From: Candidatus Kuenenia stuttgartensis
Lineage (GTDB): Bacteria; Planctomycetota; Planctomycetia; Pirellulales; UBA1268
NCBI GenBank assembly: GCA_943332855.1
Contig: CALQRA010000021.1
Coordinates: 1-35,161 of the forward strand
Length of the DNA: 35,161 nt
Direction: 5' to 3'
Shown: positions 28,394 through 35,161 of the stretch, piece after piece
How positions within the stretch are numbered: the first letter of the stretch is position 1
Layout: each line of letters begins with the position of its first letter
Program-made: the position numbers and the translations under genes
Notes under the pieces: generated by a model
Seen by the model: the letters and a program-made list of their open reading frames with translations, nothing else
Told to the model about the DNA's origin: nothing
Databases searched by the model: none

Positions 28394-28734
28394 GCTCCCG
28401 CGGCAGGCCCGCCCCCGAGTGCCGAAAGCCCCTCGGCGCGTGAGAGATAAACGAGAGATAAAACGCGATGCGGCCACGAAACCAGGCTGGGACCGAGTTC
28501 CCCCACAGCAAGGGGAACGCTTCAAAGGCCGGCAACGCTCTCGCCAAAGGCCCGACAACGCTCCCGCGAAAGGCCGGCACCCGCGTGCCGAAAGCCCGTC
28601 GGCGCGTGAGAGATAAACGAGAGATAGGGTCCCGAAACCAAGCTGGGCAAAGTCCCCAAGGAGCTGTGCTCCCGCGAAAGGCCCGCACCCGCGTGCCGAA
28701 AGCCCCTCGGCGCGTGAGAGAAAAACGAGAGATC
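28394..28734. repeat. Three 67-bp direct repeats
   Basis: Copies at 28394-28460, 28560-28626 and 28668-28734, all exactly 67 bases; copies 2 and 3 differ at about four sites, copy 1 at a few more. Each contains GCCGA-N7-TCGGC, and copy 2 also CGGCAC-CCGC-GTGCCG, so each could fold into small hairpins. A shorter shared block, CGAAACCARGCTGGG, follows copies 1 and 2 (28477-28491 and 28633-28647). The third copy ends 4 bases before the tRNA fragment. Confidence 0.88.
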
Positions 28735-28738
28735 AAAA

Positions 28739-28784
28739 CTGGGGAACTAGGATTCGAACCTAGACTAACTGGTTCAGAGTCAGT
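28739..28784 (-). tRNA. tRNA-Gln(CUG) 3' fragment, probable attachment site
   Basis: On the minus strand this 46-base piece reads anticodon arm with loop CTCTGAA (anticodon CTG), T arm CTAGG-TTCGAAT-CCTAG, the 3' acceptor strand TTCCCCA and a discriminator G. The 5' acceptor strand, D arm and positions before 27 are missing on the right, replaced by unrelated sequence leading to the integrase. One A-C mismatch is seen in the anticodon stem. Tyrosine integrases often insert in tRNA 3' ends and leave such a duplicate, so this is probably one att site of the element. Confidence 0.8.
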
Positions 28785-28945
28785 CGCCGGGGTTGTTCGA
28801 CGGAGATTGACGGCGGACGCTCGGACTACGTTTATCGTTGATTTTCCCGGCGAAAACGGCGATATTCGTTGATAGACGGGGATTGATGGAAAGCGACCGG
28901 AATAGACCCGGCGCATAGCCCCGGCATAGCCCCGAGGGATTCACG

Positions 28946-30172
28946 ATGCCGAGCGGCGACAAGCTGAAGCTCACGAAGCGGTCGATTGATGCGATCCCGT
29001 CGCCGACCGGAGCCGAGCGGATCGTGATTCACGACACGGACGTGAAAGGGTTTTCGATCCGGATTTCCCGAGGTGCGAGGACCTTCTACTTGTACCGTTG
29101 GGCGTCCGGTCGTCCGCAGCGGTTTCGCCTCGGGACTTACCCCGAACTCGCTCCCGAGGCTGCTCGCCGGCTCGCCGAGAAGATGAACGGCGAGGTGGCG
29201 CAGGGGGCGGACATTGCCGCCGAGCGGCGAAAGAGCCGGCAACCGAACCGCACGGACCCGACGCTCGGCGAGGTGTTCGACCACACACTCGAGAACCATT
29301 GGAAACCCCGCGCCCGGACGTGGAAGGAACAGCAGCGGATCTTTGACACCTACACCCCGGCGGCGTGGAAGAATCGCCCTGTATCGACCCTCTCGAAACT
29401 CGAGGTGCTCGAGGTTCACACTCGGCTCGGGAAGAAGAATGGATCCTTCACGGCGAACCGCTGGCGCGGGGTCCTCCACCGGCTGTTCGAGGTGGCGAGC
29501 GACGATTTCGATTTCGTTGGCGGGAATCCCGTGCGGAGGGTGAAGGCTTTCCAGGAGGAGGAGCGGGAACGGTTCCTCTCTCCGGAGGAACTCCCTCGGC
29601 TGTTCGATGCGATTGACGCAGCGGAGGACGTGCGGATCGCCGACTACCTCCGGTTGGCGCTGCTGACCGGGGCGAGGAAAACCGCCCTCCTCCGAATGCG
29701 GTTCGCCGACGCTGATCTGACCCGAGCGGTCTGGACGATCCCACCGACCGATTCGAAAAACGGCAAGCCGATTCACGTTCCCCTGGTCGCCGAGGCCGTG
29801 GAGGTGCTCCGCTCGAGGCTGTTTGCCGCCGGCGGACGGGAATACGTCTTTCCTGGTCGGCATGGGATCGGGCATTTGACCGACCCGACGAAGCCGCTGG
29901 GGAAGGTGTTCAAAGCTGCCGGATTCACGGACGTGCGGCTCCACGATCTCCGGAGGACGTTCGGGTCGTGGCAAGCGGCGAACGGGTCGTCCGAACTGCT
30001 GATCGGCAAGAGCCTCGGACACCGCCACTCTCGCTCCACACAGGTCTACGCTCGGCTCACATTGGATCCCGTGCGGGAATCGGTAGAGCGTGCTACCTCG
30101 GCGATGACGGAGGTTGTGAAGGCTGATCGCCGGCGACGTGAGGAAGCCAAAAAGAGGAGCGGCGAGCGATGA
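28946..30172 (+). CDS. int: Tyrosine recombinase / element integrase
   Basis: 408 aa. N-terminal arm-binding domain of the DUF4102/P4-integrase type (about 5-95, with KGFSIRISRGARTFYLYR and GTYPELAPEAAR), a SAM-like core-binding domain (about 105-200) and the catalytic domain. Catalytic residues: R244 in TGARKTALL, a Lys near 271-274, H333 and R336 in HDLRR, H359 or H361, and nucleophile Y368 in TQVYAR. All appear intact. It starts 162 bases from the tRNA-Gln fragment and reads away from it. Its last bases overlap the next gene by ATGA. It integrates and, with an excisionase, excises the element. Confidence 0.95.
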   Translation: MPSGDKLKLTKRSIDAIPSPTGAERIVIHDTDVKGFSIRISRGARTFYLYRWASGRPQRFRLGTYPELAPEAARRLAEKMNGEVAQGADIAAERRKSRQPNRTDPTLGEVFDHTLENHWKPRARTWKEQQRIFDTYTPAAWKNRPVSTLSKLEVLEVHTRLGKKNGSFTANRWRGVLHRLFEVASDDFDFVGGNPVRRVKAFQEEERERFLSPEELPRLFDAIDAAEDVRIADYLRLALLTGARKTALLRMRFADADLTRAVWTIPPTDSKNGKPIHVPLVAEAVEVLRSRLFAAGGREYVFPGRHGIGHLTDPTKPLGKVFKAAGFTDVRLHDLRRTFGSWQAANGSSELLIGKSLGHRHSRSTQVYARLTLDPVRESVERATSAMTEVVKADRRRREEAKKRSGER

Positions 30173-30696
30173 AGCGGAAAAAGGCGAAGAAGAAGATTCT
30201 GCGACCCGTGTACGAAACTGACGGCTTTTCTGCCGACTGGTCGGGCGCGACGGAATGCGGAATGTACGTTCCTGGACGGAAAGGATTGACCAGGGTTCCG
30301 AACGAAATGGCAAGTCGCTTCTTCGATGCGCAGGAGCAGGTCTTGGAGTTCCGCCGGCGATGCAGACACCTCCTCGAGGATCCTAGAAACGATGAACTCC
30401 AATTCCTTATCGCCGCCGAAATCGAGTTGGCAATTGTGAAGACAAAAGTGTCGCTGACTGGCGTTCTATTAGAAGCCGCCGAGGCGGGGCCGGTCCTCGA
30501 GAGACTGCGGCACAATGCACCCAAGGGCGGCGCTGCTCGCCGGAAGAAAGTCGCGCCGACCCACAAGGCAATCCAGAAGCGATTTCGTGAACTGCGGAAG
30601 TCGATCCCCAAGAAAACCGTTAGGTATTTGCGGATCGCCGGCGAGTACGAAATGTCCGACCGTCACGTCGCTCGAATCGTTGAAGGAATCGACTGA
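30169..30696 (+). CDS. Unknown basic protein with helix-turn-helix-like C-terminus
   Basis: 175 aa, not recognised. A very basic N-terminus (KRKKAKKKIL), a central helical region (about 45-110) and a Lys/Arg-rich linker (KGGAARRKKVAP) lead to a C-terminal segment KKTVRYLRIAGEYEMSDRHVARIVEGID (148-175) that looks like a helix-turn-helix. It overlaps int by ATGA, so it is translated with the integrase and may help recombination or control it. This is position-based inference. Base composition is less GC-rich than the genes after it. Confidence 0.75.
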   Translation: MKRKKAKKKILRPVYETDGFSADWSGATECGMYVPGRKGLTRVPNEMASRFFDAQEQVLEFRRRCRHLLEDPRNDELQFLIAAEIELAIVKTKVSLTGVLLEAAEAGPVLERLRHNAPKGGAARRKKVAPTHKAIQKRFRELRKSIPKKTVRYLRIAGEYEMSDRHVARIVEGID

Positions 30697-30716
30697 AAAG
30701 CCGCCCCTCTGCGCGG

Positions 30717-30771
30717 CGCACGACAAAGCCTTTGCTCTGTCGAATCGCACGACATAGCCCCTGCTCCGTCG
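30717..30771 (+). repeat. Two 26-bp dyad repeats before the AlpA-type gene
   Basis: Copies at 30717-30742 and 30746-30771, 29 bases apart and identical at 22 of 26 positions. Each is itself an imperfect dyad: CGACAAAGC...GCTCTGTCG in the first, CGACATAGC...GCTCCGTCG in the second. Candidates for operators, accessory recombinase sites or replication iterons. Confidence 0.7.
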
Positions 30772-30823
30772 TGTCCATGCGGTGCAATCGCCCGTAGCTT
30801 TCCCTCTATCGCAATCGTTCGTC

Positions 30824-30837
30824 CGTCGTGGACGACG
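30824..30837 (+). promoter_or_regulatory. CGTCGT-GG-ACGACG dyad
   Basis: Exact 6-base arms 32 bases before the AlpA-type start codon. It shares the CGTCG core with the two dyads upstream. A likely operator for a regulator of this gene, possibly its own product. Confidence 0.45.
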
Positions 30838-30869
30838 TGCGACGGAGAGAAACTACAGGAGGCGATTCA

Positions 30870-31109
30870 ATGCCGATCTCCGCTGCCGACGACCGGCTGC
30901 TAACCCGCCGGCAAGCCGCCGAGGTGCTCGGCTTTCAGCCGCAAACCCTCGCCCGCTGGACGTGGGAAGGACGTGAGGACCGACCGCCCGAGGTGCGGGT
31001 CGGGGTTCGTTCGGTGCGCTACCGTGCGAGCGATTTGTCGAGGTGGATCTCCGCGCCCCGGAAGCCGGCGACCACGACCAGGACGACGACCCGGAGCCCG
31101 AGGACCTAA
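30870..31109 (+). CDS. AlpA/excisionase-type helix-turn-helix protein
   Basis: 79 aa. DRLLTRRQAAEVLGFQPQTLARW is a MerR-like HTH_17 helix-turn-helix (about 8-30), followed by the wing with VRVGVRSVRYRASDLSRWI (47-65), typical of AlpA and excisionases of mobile elements. The end is a Thr/Arg/Pro-rich tail. The start at 30870 follows AGGAGG 7 bases upstream; an earlier ATG at 30828 has no ribosome site. Expected roles are excision with the integrase or transcriptional switching. Dyad repeats precede it. Confidence 0.88.
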   Translation: MPISAADDRLLTRRQAAEVLGFQPQTLARWTWEGREDRPPEVRVGVRSVRYRASDLSRWISAPRKPATTTRTTTRSPRT

Positions 31110-31127
31110 CCCTACCCCTGAAATGCT

Positions 31128-31184
31128 GCGACCCGCCGGGGTGAGAGCCGGCGGGTCGCGGAAACCCGCGTAGGAGGCGGGTCG
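31128..31184 (+). promoter_or_regulatory. Mutually exclusive hairpins covering a ribosome site
   Basis: GCGACCCGCCGG (31128-31139) pairs perfectly with 31148-31159 over an 8-base loop. The same upstream arm (31129-31137) also matches GGCGGGTCG at 31176-31184, which overlaps the ribosome site AGGAGG (31172-31177). A third, small hairpin, CCCGC (31165-31169) with GCGGG (31177-31181), places the ribosome site in its loop. The ATG follows at 31187. The arrangement could switch translation of the downstream gene. Confidence 0.5.
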
Positions 31185-31186
31185 AT

Positions 31187-31750
31187 ATGGAATGCTACTG
31201 TTGCGATGCGGCGATGCAAATGGTGGTCGCCGAGGTGCTCGAATCTTACGGTCTGGACGTGATCCCGACCCCACCGGGGCGGAAATCGCCCCCGGCGTGG
31301 ACGTATGCCGACCAGAGCCGGAGGATCTCCCTTGGCTCGGCGGTGCTCGCCGACGTGCGCCGGGAAATGCCGGTCGCCGAGGACGAACGGCGGTTGATCT
31401 ACCGCATGGTCGATGCGGCTTGTGCCCGGCTCGAGGAGGCCGAGCGCCCCCCAAAGCCGGCGACGTGCTCCGGAGGGAGCGTTGCCGCGCTGATCGCCTA
31501 TGCCGCCGGGGGCGGCGGGGCGCTCGGGTCGTTCGAGGCTTTCCAGCGGCGATTCGTTTCGGATGCCGCGCTCCTCGAGCCGACCGCCGTTCCCCTGGTC
31601 GCTCGGCAGGACGTGAAGCCGTCGCCGATGACACCGCCAAGCCGGCGACCCGACCGGCAGAAGCCGCCGGGGACCGCCGCGCCGGCAAAGACGAATCCCT
31701 CGAGGACGATCCGGTCGGTTCGTTGGATCGGAAAGGGGGCGACCCGATGA
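31187..31750 (+). CDS. Unknown protein with Cys-rich N-terminus
   Basis: 187 aa, not recognised. It begins MECYCCDAAM, with three closely spaced cysteines, then a predicted alpha/beta region (10-125) and a Pro/Arg/Lys-rich disordered tail (about 140-187). A strong AGGAGG site supports the start. Its stop overlaps the next start by ATGA. It is the first of five genes in a row joined by such overlaps, so it belongs to one translational unit. No function is offered. Confidence 0.75.
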   Translation: MECYCCDAAMQMVVAEVLESYGLDVIPTPPGRKSPPAWTYADQSRRISLGSAVLADVRREMPVAEDERRLIYRMVDAACARLEEAERPPKPATCSGGSVAALIAYAAGGGGALGSFEAFQRRFVSDAALLEPTAVPLVARQDVKPSPMTPPSRRPDRQKPPGTAAPAKTNPSRTIRSVRWIGKGATR

Positions 31751-31941
31751 ACGTCGAAAGGCTGACCCGGCGAAGCCGGCTCCACCTCGCTCGAGTGACT
31801 GCCGACGTGCGGGGGGCGGATCGCATGGACGGACCCGCACGACGGGAGCGGCTCCGAGGCGCGGCTCGCCAATTGATGCAGGCGGGATTCCACGATCTGG
31901 CTCGGGACGTTCGCCGGCGGTTGCGGGGAGGTGGAGCATGA
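31747..31941 (+). CDS. Small arginine-rich protein
   Basis: 64 aa, about one quarter arginine: MNVERLTRRSRLHLARV at the start, RRLRGGGA at the end. Probably helical and nucleic-acid binding, but no family is recognised. It begins with an ATGA overlap of the previous stop, preceded by GAAAGGGGG, and ends in another ATGA overlap. A longer in-frame reading from 31192 lies in another frame of the upstream gene and was rejected. Confidence 0.65.
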   Translation: MNVERLTRRSRLHLARVTADVRGADRMDGPARRERLRGAARQLMQAGFHDLARDVRRRLRGGGA

Positions 31942-32141
31942 ACGACGACCAGGACCAGCGGATCGCCGACGAGGTTAGCGAATCGCTGACGCGGGCGCTC
32001 GGACGGATCGACCTCCGGACGCTCGGAGATCGGCCCGAGCCGAGGTTTCGCGCTCCCCGACCGAGGAAGCCGCGCCGACCGGCGGCGACCGACCTCCCCG
32101 GACAAATGCGACTTCCGTTCGGTGAGGAGGCGAAGGAATGA
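31938..32141 (+). CDS. Small unknown protein
   Basis: 67 aa. An acidic, helical N-terminus (MNDDQDQRIADEVSESL) and a basic, Pro/Arg-rich middle (PRFRAPRPRKPRRP), ending in QMRLPFGEEAKE. The QxxLPF-like piece (QMRLPF, 56-61) resembles a beta-clamp binding motif, QLxLF, but this is only a resemblance. It has a GGGGAGG ribosome site and is joined to both neighbours by ATGA overlaps. Confidence 0.65.
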   Translation: MNDDQDQRIADEVSESLTRALGRIDLRTLGDRPEPRFRAPRPRKPRRPAATDLPGQMRLPFGEEAKE

Positions 32142-32899
32142 GCAAGCGCCGACCATCGCCGCAACCGCCGGCGCTTACCTCCGAAATCCTCTCCCACCGG
32201 AAAGGGTTCGAGGCATTCGTCCTCGAGCATTCGGACCCGTGGCATAGGGAGCACCTCGGGCGGCTGTTCGTCCGGTGGAGGACGTGGAACGGAGAGCATT
32301 TCGAGAGCCGGCTCGAACCTCCGTATCTGCTGCTCGCCGAGCCGGGTTTCTCTCGCGCCTACGGAGCCTGCGGAGAGTTGTCGGGGTTCGGTGGTCGGTC
32401 GCAGATTCGGATTCGTCCGAGCCTTGTGATCGGCTCCCACCCGCACGTCGAACCAGAGGAACGGTTCGCCGAGGGACGACGGCGGTTCGTGGACGACGTG
32501 CTCCTCCACGAAATGATTCACCAGTGGCAATTCGAGGTGCTCGGCGATGCGGAGCCGGCATACCACGGACACGGACCAATCTTCCGAGACATGGCGAACG
32601 TGATCGGAGGGGTCCTCGGCTTGTCAGCGGTGAGGGATTGCAAGCGGCGAGGGACCGGGGTGAACCTCCCGAGCTGCTCGCAGTGGCCGCATTGCGTGCG
32701 ACCGGCGGGGCATTACCTCGGGGCGTATCGGCGGGGCGTCTCTACCGGCAGGGACGTCGGATCGTTGGAGAGGTGCGCGGCGAGGTTCCTCCGCTGCCGG
32801 CTCGAGCACACCGACCAGGACACGGCGGTCGCCGAGGTGCGGCAAGCCGTCGAAGCGGCAATCGAGCGGACGCTCGCCCGGTGCGAGGTGATCGCATGA
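32138..32899 (+). CDS. SprT-like zinc metalloprotease
   Basis: 253 aa. The zinc site is HEMIH (H124, E125, H128) followed by the third ligand in YHGHGPIF (142-149), the HExxH...HGxxF layout of the SprT/Spartan family. The preceding fold WRTWNGEHF...RIRPSLV is also typical. A C-terminal part with CSQWPHC and further cysteines could bind a second zinc. Eukaryotic Spartan removes DNA-protein crosslinks; bacterial SprT members are poorly known. On a mobile element it might act on replication or on host proteins. It is joined to neighbours by ATGA overlaps at both ends. Confidence 0.85.
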   Translation: MSKRRPSPQPPALTSEILSHRKGFEAFVLEHSDPWHREHLGRLFVRWRTWNGEHFESRLEPPYLLLAEPGFSRAYGACGELSGFGGRSQIRIRPSLVIGSHPHVEPEERFAEGRRRFVDDVLLHEMIHQWQFEVLGDAEPAYHGHGPIFRDMANVIGGVLGLSAVRDCKRRGTGVNLPSCSQWPHCVRPAGHYLGAYRRGVSTGRDVGSLERCAARFLRCRLEHTDQDTAVAEVRQAVEAAIERTLARCEVIA

Positions 32900-33483
32900 A
32901 CGAACCGACGATTTCGGAATCTGTTTCCAAAAAGCGAAAGCGGGGTCGTCCCCGGTCGTGGACCCGAGAGAGAGCGGACCGATACGACCGTATGTTTCCC
33001 GATTCCAATTGCGAGCGGACGAAGATGAACCAAGCCTATCGGCTAGGGGCGTTGCGCATCGCCTTTGATCTGCCGGACGACGAACAGCGGATCCTGTTCG
33101 GGTTCACGAAAACCGAAGCGTTTGCCGGCAAAGCCGGAACGGGGAAGTTTCCGAAGGGGTGGGGAAACACCGCCGACGAAATCGGACGGTTCCTTGTGTC
33201 GCTCGCCGGCGATGAATCCGCCGAGGCGGAATGGTTGCGAATCGCTGTCAACGCTCGCCGCAACGGCATCCCGTGGAGGGATATCCGCTCGCACTTCCGA
33301 GCGCTCCGGCTCGGCCAGCGGCAAGGCAACGCAATGGCGCTGACGACGGAGTTGGCGAGGACCATCGACGGCTACCGCTCGAGGTTCCCGGCGACCACCG
33401 ACCAACAAATGATCGGCGCGGTCGAATCGCTCCTCGAGGTGCTTTCCGAGCGGATCGGCGACGAAACCGGCTCCCCCGGCTGA
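32896..33483 (+). CDS. Unknown protein with AT-hook-like GRP motif
   Basis: 195 aa from the ATG at 32896, overlapping the SprT-like stop by ATGA. The N-terminus has KKRKRGRPRSW (17-27), like an AT-hook. The rest is helical: IAFDLPDDEQRILFGFTKTEAF, then a region rich in Arg with WLRIAVNARRNGIPWRDIRSHFRALRLGQRQGN, which might be a helix-turn-helix. A longer frame from 32275 covers the SprT-like gene in another phase and was rejected. DNA binding is inferred. Confidence 0.7.
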   Translation: MNEPTISESVSKKRKRGRPRSWTRERADRYDRMFPDSNCERTKMNQAYRLGALRIAFDLPDDEQRILFGFTKTEAFAGKAGTGKFPKGWGNTADEIGRFLVSLAGDESAEAEWLRIAVNARRNGIPWRDIRSHFRALRLGQRQGNAMALTTELARTIDGYRSRFPATTDQQMIGAVESLLEVLSERIGDETGSPG

Positions 33484-33617
33484 AAACGGCCTCCGTATTT
33501 GCGATCTCTGACCGATTCGACACCGACCACGACCATCGCATCCCCCAAAAAATCGACCCCTCTATCAGACCATCGGCACGAAGCCGACCACCGGCTACCA
33601 GGAAAGGAAGCCTCCTT

Positions 33618-35161
33618 ATGAATGACAACGAACCCTCCACCGACACCGCTCCGGATCTCGATTTCGACGTGAAGCCGGTCGGAAAGGGAATGCGGGCGCG
33701 GGTGCGAGTGTCCGCCGGCGGGGAGGTGCTCCTCCACGACGAAGTCGATCTCGGGAAGGAATCCAAGCGGAGCGATTTCGCCGCGCGGGTCGCCGAGGTT
33801 GCGGACGTTCCCCTCGAGGACGTGGAGGCCCAACTCCTCCGGCTCGCCGACGAGCGGCAATTGCCGACCGACACCGCCGGCGAGGAGGCGCTCGAGGACG
33901 ATCTCGCCGAACTGACCCGGCAAGCGCTCGAGGCGACCGACCAGGAGGTGAGGGACGAAGCGGAGCGGCTGCTCGAAGATCCCGAACTGATCGCCCGGAT
34001 CGGGAGCGACATTGAAGCCGCCGGGGTCGCCGGCGAGGAGGAACTCGCGCTGACGCTCTATCTGATCGGAACCTCGAGGCTGCTCCGGCGACCGCTCGCC
34101 GGCATCGTCCAGGGGCAGACCTCGAGCGGCAAGAGCTACACCATTGAGCGGGTTGCCGGTCTGTTCCCTCCCGAGGCGGTCGTGATGGCTACCAGGATGA
34201 CGAACCAAGCGCTGTTCCATGCCAAGCCGGGGAGCCTCTCCCACCGGCTTGTTGTCGCCGGCGAGCGGAGCCGGCTCGAGAATGACGACACCGCCGAGGC
34301 GACCAGGGCACTACGGGAAATGCTGTCCGCTGGTCGGCTGTCGAAGATGATGCCGCAGAAGGTGAACGGTGAGATCCAGACGGTCGTGATCGAACAGGAG
34401 GGACCGATTGCGTTCCTTGAGAGCACCACGGCGGCAAGGATTTTCGAGGAGGACCAGAATCGGGCGATCCTCCTCTCCACCGACGAACGGCAGAAGCAGA
34501 CGACGACGATCCTCCGGCGGCTGGCGCTCCATGCGAGCGGCAAGGTGAAGGCGGACGGCGAGCGGGTCGTCGGCCTCCATCGAACCGCCCAACGTCTGCT
34601 CGAGCGCCGGGAAATCCTTATCCCGTTCGCCGAGCGGCTCGCCGATCTGTTCGAGGTGTTCGCCGAGCGGGTGGAGGTGCGGCGGTCGTTCCCGATGGTC
34701 CTCTCGCTGATCCAAGCCTCGGCGCTCCTCCACCAACGGCAACGGCAGACCGACCAGGAGGGGCGGTTGATCGCCGAGCCGGCGGACTACTCCATCGCCG
34801 CGCGGCTGCTGTCGGGTCCGCTGGCAAGGACCATCGGCGAGAGCCTCTCGGATCCGGCTCGGCGGTTCCTCGAGCGGTTGCTCGCCGAGGTGGACGACCC
34901 GTTCGAGCCTCTCGGCATCCCGTTCGACGTGAAGGCGGTGCGGGCGCGGGTGAAGGCTGGGCGCTCCACCGTCGCCGGGTTCCTCTCGGAACTCGAGGAC
35001 AAAGGGTTCCTCGAGCGGGTGGAGATTGCTCCTGCCGGCAGGGGACGACCGGCAAAGGCTTGGCGACCGACCGGGCGGGAAGCCGAGGCGGACGACGTGC
35101 TCCCCTCGGCGGACTACGTTTTCCGATCCGGGGTTCCCGGCGCAGAAAAGGCAAAAATCCC
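33618..35161 (+). CDS. P-loop ATPase of the mobile-element primase/helicase type, cut by window end
   Basis: 514 codons are visible without a stop; the 3' end is outside. The first 125 residues are acidic and helical. The ATPase part begins near 140: Walker A GQTSSGKS (166-173), then ATRMTNQALFH, SHRLVVAGERSRLE as probable Walker B region, and LESTTAARIFEEDQNRAILLSTD. From memory this matches the ATPase that accompanies primase domains in many integrative elements and prophages, where it is thought to act as a replicative helicase. A C-terminal winged-helix-like segment (about 445-480, AGRSTVAGFLSELEDKGFLERV) follows. The start has AGGAAAGGAAG about 8 bases upstream. The 134-base gap before it shows no clear promoter. 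Confidence 0.75.
   Translation, partial: MNDNEPSTDTAPDLDFDVKPVGKGMRARVRVSAGGEVLLHDEVDLGKESKRSDFAARVAEVADVPLEDVEAQLLRLADERQLPTDTAGEEALEDDLAELTRQALEATDQEVRDEAERLLEDPELIARIGSDIEAAGVAGEEELALTLYLIGTSRLLRRPLAGIVQGQTSSGKSYTIERVAGLFPPEAVVMATRMTNQALFHAKPGSLSHRLVVAGERSRLENDDTAEATRALREMLSAGRLSKMMPQKVNGEIQTVVIEQEGPIAFLESTTAARIFEEDQNRAILLSTDERQKQTTTILRRLALHASGKVKADGERVVGLHRTAQRLLERREILIPFAERLADLFEVFAERVEVRRSFPMVLSLIQASALLHQRQRQTDQEGRLIAEPADYSIAARLLSGPLARTIGESLSDPARRFLERLLAEVDDPFEPLGIPFDVKAVRARVKAGRSTVAGFLSELEDKGFLERVEIAPAGRGRPAKAWRPTGREAEADDVLPSADYVFRSGVPGAEKAKI

Larger units (their letters stand above)
28256..28945. other. 690-base gene-free region at the element boundary
   Basis: Contains, left to right, the AT-rich operator-like repeat of fic, three copies of a 67-bp repeat, a tRNA-Gln 3' fragment and about 160 bases leading to the integrase start. 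Several open frames cross it on both strands, but they consist of repeat sequence in varying frames and I do not regard them as coding. Confidence 0.7.

Noticed and set aside
28394..28734. CRISPR array
   Set aside because: Only three copies, 67 bases long, with spacers of 99 and 41 bases and similar blocks in both spacers; no cas genes nearby.
28739..28813. Complete tRNA gene
   Set aside because: No D arm and no 5' acceptor strand to pair with TTCCCCA are found to the right; only about 46 bases match a tRNA.
28026..28916. Minus-strand open frame of 296 codons across the repeats
   Set aside because: Composed of the 67-bp repeats and part of fic antisense context in shifting frames; no domain and no ribosome site.

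Overview
The window looks like a chromosomal segment of a GC-rich planctomycete. This is inferred from gene content, not from a marker gene. The clues are a fused AroD-AroE protein of the kind known from the PVC group, a secreted CxPSR sulfatase, secreted amidohydrolases, and F-ATPase b and c subunits with signal-peptide-like N-termini. Positions 1 to about 28740 read as host chromosome. The rest is the start of an integrated mobile element that runs off the right edge.

Positions 1-12103 are on the plus strand: the 3' end of pnp; a small cytoplasmic histidine kinase and a sigma54-type response regulator; mutL with an endonuclease motif; aroDE and aroK followed, with a one-base overlap, by a prepilin-peptidase-like protein; an OmpA-type lipoprotein; hisH and hisA; and a long serine O-acetyltransferase. 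Several of these genes have TTG-N17/18-TACNNT or lone TACNNT promoter-like elements 6-8 bases before the start codon, so some transcripts may be leaderless.

Positions 25660-12156 form one long minus-strand block. Read 5' to 3' it runs atpZ-like, a four-helix membrane protein, atpB, atpE, atpF, atpH, atpA, atpG, atpD, atpC, two amidohydrolases, then a sulfatase. The first amidohydrolase starts 4 bases after atpC. The second overlaps the first by ATGA and has lost the visible metal ligands. A 17-bp tandem repeat array lies between the second amidohydrolase and the sulfatase. The atpE-atpF gap holds an 11-bp-stem hairpin and a palindrome. A CorA transporter diverges from the ATPase operon, and a class II Fic enzyme follows with an AT-rich operator-like inverted repeat upstream.

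Positions 28256-28945 carry no gene. They hold three copies of a 67-bp repeat and then the 3' part of a tRNA-Gln(CUG) gene. Just beyond is a tyrosine integrase, followed by a compact plus-strand cluster, most of it joined by ATGA overlaps: an unknown basic protein with a helix-turn-helix-like end, an AlpA/excisionase-type HTH protein, three small unknown proteins, a SprT-like metalloprotease, a GRP-motif protein and a P-loop ATPase of the primase/helicase-associated type, cut by the window end. Repeated dyads precede the AlpA gene, and mutually exclusive hairpins precede the gene after it. The layout is that of an integrative element, possibly a phage satellite, inserted in tRNA-Gln. It is the best candidate here for something undescribed.
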